From contig JACCSL010000969.1 of NCBI GenBank assembly GCA_013812995.1, positions 1 to 8,290 of the forward strand: a stretch of 8,290 bases of DNA, in the 5' to 3' direction. The notes below the pieces were generated by a model. It was not told the DNA's origin, made no database searches, and saw only the letters and a program-made list of their open reading frames with translations. Position numbers and translations under genes: made by a program. Shown here piece by piece: positions 6,628 through 8,290 of the stretch. The stretch comes from Ardenticatenales bacterium. Lineage in GTDB: Bacteria > Chloroflexota > Anaerolineae > Ardenticatenales > Ardenticatenaceae. Position 1 is the first letter of the stretch, and every line of letters starts with the position of its first letter.

Positions 6628-7371
6628 CTATTCCTCAATGACCCGAATCTGCTGGATGATCGCGTCAATGGTTTCTCGCAAGGTGTCGTCGGGCTCCAGC
6701 GGCGTGGTAAAGGTGACCACATGCAGGTCGCCCTCGACGATGAAGAAGACCTGGCGGAGCCGCGCATCTTTATCGCCATCCGGGAAGGCATAGGTAAAGT
6801 CGTACTCCAACAACCCCATCTCTTGCCCATTGACCGTGATCTCCTCCGGGGTCGCCATGTTCTTGGCCCCGAACCCTTCCATCTGCTCAGAGGTCGCCCT
6901 GAGCAGCAGGCCAAGCGGTACCTCGCCGCTCTCGCTGACGATCACATTGACGGTCACCGGGTAATCATCGGGGGATGCCATGAGGGTATCCACATCCATC
7001 GCGTAGAGCTTCATACCCTGCTGCATCATCGCCCCCAGATCGATCTGCTCGGCAATGGCGGGCACGACCTCGGCCATCTCCTCAGTGATTGCTTCCTGGT
7101 CCAGGTCGCCCTCCTTGAAAACATAGAAGGACTCGGGAAGCCCCAGCGTCATGTGCCCCTCCTCGATGGCGTATTCCTTCCACCCCTCCGGGAGCTTTAC
7201 CTCTTCGGGCTCCTCGGTGGCGGTCGGCTCCGCCGTTGGCTCAGGCTCGGTAGTGGGCTCGGATGTGGCCGGTGCAGCAACCGTAGGCTCCGACTCCGGT
7301 GCCGGCGGGGCTGCCTCGCGGCCACAGGCAACCAACAGGCACAGTAGGAAGGTCAGAAATAAGTGTTTCAT
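6628..7371 (-). CDS. Small lipoprotein of unknown function, between pheS and pheT
   Basis: The 247-residue product begins MKHLFLTFLLCLLVACGRE. This is a short lipoprotein signal peptide with lipobox LVAC (13-16), so C16 should be lipidated after signal peptidase II cleavage and the protein held on the outer face of the cytoplasmic membrane. Residues 17-59 form a Pro/Glu/Thr/Ala-rich spacer with repeated EPT/TAEPTA units, typical of surface lipoproteins. The folded part (about 62-247) starts PEGWKEYAIEEGHMTLGLPE and ends with a pattern like VFFIVEGDLHVVTFTTP followed by a final helix. This layout resembles the Mog1/PsbP-like alpha-beta fold (DcrB, PsbP and relatives), but I assign it by appearance only. 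It is acidic and has no catalytic motif I recognise. ATG 7371 is backed by a strong Shine-Dalgarno. It lies 11 nt after pheS and 12 nt before pheT, so it is almost certainly co-expressed with them. No role in tRNA charging is implied by its sequence. Confidence 0.9.
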   Translation of the reverse strand: MKHLFLTFLLCLLVACGREAAPPAPESEPTVAAPATSEPTTEPEPTAEPTATEEPEEVKLPEGWKEYAIEEGHMTLGLPESFYVFKEGDLDQEAITEEMAEVVPAIAEQIDLGAMMQQGMKLYAMDVDTLMASPDDYPVTVNVIVSESGEVPLGLLLRATSEQMEGFGAKNMATPEEITVNGQEMGLLEYDFTYAFPDGDKDARLRQVFFIVEGDLHVVTFTTPLEPDDTLRETIDAIIQQIRVIEE

Positions 7372-7378
7372 CAGGGAT

Positions 7379-7384
7379 CTCCTT
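7379..7384 (-). promoter_or_regulatory. Shine-Dalgarno of the lipoprotein gene, overlapping the pheS stop
   Basis: On the minus strand AAGGAG shares its AA with the pheS TAA stop (7383-7385) and lies 7 nt before the lipoprotein ATG at 7371. The overlap favours coupled translation of the two genes. Confidence 0.75.
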
Positions 7385-8290
7385 AACCAAATTGTTCGAG
7401 GAAGCGCAGATCGTTCCCCCAGAAGTAGCGAATGTCGTTGATGCCATATTTTTGCATCGTGATGCGATCCGGCCCCATCCCGAAGGCGAAGCCCGAATAA
7501 ATCTCTGGATCATAGCCGCCGTTGGCGAGCACCGTGGGATGGACCATGCCGCAGCCCAGGATTTCCTGCCAGCCAGCGTATTTGCAGACGCGGCAGCCAC
7601 GCCCCGCGCAGAAGATACAATCCATGTCCACCTCAGCGCTGGGCTCGGTGAACGGGAAGTACGAGGTGCGGAAACGAAGTTTGCGCTCCGCCCCGTACAG
7701 GCGGCGCACGAAGTGATGGAGTGTGCCTTTCAGGTCTGCCATCGTGATATTCTTCCCAACGGCCAGCCCCTCGACCTGGAAGAACTGAATCTCGCTGCGC
7801 GGCGTAATTTGCTCAGCGCGGTAGACCATGCCGGGCAAGATGATGCGTACCGGGGGCAGATCATCGTCCCCGCGTCCCTCAGCCCTGGCCGCCGCCACGC
7901 TCTCGCGCATGGCGTGAATCTGCCCCGGCGAGGTGTGAGTGCGCAGCAGGACCGCGTCCGCTGCCTGGTTGGGCACATCGATGTAGAAGGAATCCTGCAT
8001 CTCGCGGGCGGGATGGTGGGGCGGGAAGTTCAATAGTTGGAAGTTGTACTCGTCCAACTCGACATCCCGCGCCCGATAGACCTGGAAGCCCAGTTCCGCG
8101 AAGATGGCGTAGATTTCGCGCAGGGTGCGGCTGCTCGGGTGCAGCCGCCCGACCTCTACCGGGCGGCCCGGCAGCGTCACGTCGATGGCCTCGGCCGCGA
8201 GTCTGGCCTCCAGGGCCTGCGTCTCCAATAGCGCACGCCGCTGCTCATAGGCCCCTTCTAATAGTTCCTTCACCTCGTTCGACTTGGCAC
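7383..8290 (-). CDS. pheS: Phenylalanyl-tRNA synthetase alpha subunit (5' end beyond window)
   Basis: This is the catalytic subunit of phenylalanyl-tRNA synthetase, a class II enzyme making Phe-AMP and transferring Phe to tRNA-Phe. The window holds its last 302 whole codons, and the frame stays open to the right edge. A GTG at 8273 could be mistaken for the start. However, the codons before it read AKSNE and continue into VKELLEGAYEQRRALLE, the normal N-terminal helical region, so that GTG is an internal Val and roughly 40-60 residues are missing. Numbering from that Val, motif 1 is near 45-70 (LHPSSRTLREIYAIF). Motif 2 is near 90-150 (EMQDSFYIDV, RTHTSPGQIHAM, RIILPGMVYR). Motif 3 is GFAFGMGPDRITM (261-273). 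An insertion with four cysteines (219, 222, 227, 230; bases 7584-7619) precedes GWQEILGCGMVHP. It looks like the zinc-knuckle variant found in some bacterial PheS, such as that of Bacillus. Confidence 0.96.
   Translation of the reverse strand, partial: AKSNEVKELLEGAYEQRRALLETQALEARLAAEAIDVTLPGRPVEVGRLHPSSRTLREIYAIFAELGFQVYRARDVELDEYNFQLLNFPPHHPAREMQDSFYIDVPNQAADAVLLRTHTSPGQIHAMRESVAAARAEGRGDDDLPPVRIILPGMVYRAEQITPRSEIQFFQVEGLAVGKNITMADLKGTLHHFVRRLYGAERKLRFRTSYFPFTEPSAEVDMDCIFCAGRGCRVCKYAGWQEILGCGMVHPTVLANGGYDPEIYSGFAFGMGPDRITMQKYGINDIRYFWGNDLRFLEQFG

Noticed and set aside
7200..7320. Repetitive Glu/Pro/Thr codons suggesting a tandem DNA repeat
   Set aside because: This is the spacer after the lipobox. 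The units vary at the DNA level and a low-complexity spacer is normal for surface lipoproteins.
8271..8273. GTG as the start codon of pheS
   Set aside because: The frame remains open to the window edge and the upstream codons (AKSNE) continue the family N-terminal helix. The gene is cut by the window and this GTG encodes an internal Val.

Overview
The window is ordinary bacterial chromosome: densely coding, GC-rich, with short intergenic gaps, clear Shine-Dalgarno sites and hairpin terminators. No rRNA, tRNA, CRISPR, transposase or phage gene was seen. The gene set does not fix the taxon. The lipoprotein with a Glu/Pro/Thr/Ala 'EPTAEPTATEEP' linker, the Cys4 insertion in PheS and a CCCCTCTCCC/GGGAGAGGGG palindrome are together reminiscent of Chloroflexota. 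That assignment is tentative and rests on general familiarity, not on a search.

Left part, + strand (1-4065). A GC-rich palindromic repeat-like element at about 25-72 precedes a lipoyl-dependent 2-oxoacid dehydrogenase E2 acyltransferase (166-1584). A hairpin terminator (1608-1646) closes that gene. Peptide deformylase (1684-2214) follows. Next is a stand-alone receiver-domain response regulator (2278-2643) with a plausible extended -10 promoter of its own and its own terminator (2665-2695). The last gene is an MgtE-type Mg2+ channel (2716-4065). The terminators suggest several short transcription units rather than one operon.

Strand switch (4066-4101). A perfect 13-bp hairpin lies directly after the mgtE stop codon, between mgtE and the convergent pheT.

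Right part, - strand (8290 down to 4102). The order of transcription is pheS (5' end beyond the window), a small lipoprotein gene, then pheT. Gaps are 11 and 12 nt, and each downstream gene has a strong Shine-Dalgarno overlapping or touching the preceding stop codon, so this looks like one operon. PheS and PheT form the alpha2-beta2 phenylalanyl-tRNA synthetase; the lipoprotein is an unexpected gene between the two subunits.

Most of the window is core metabolism and translation. The observation most worth following is the pheS-lipoprotein-pheT arrangement. I did not find convincing evidence of a new multi-gene system.
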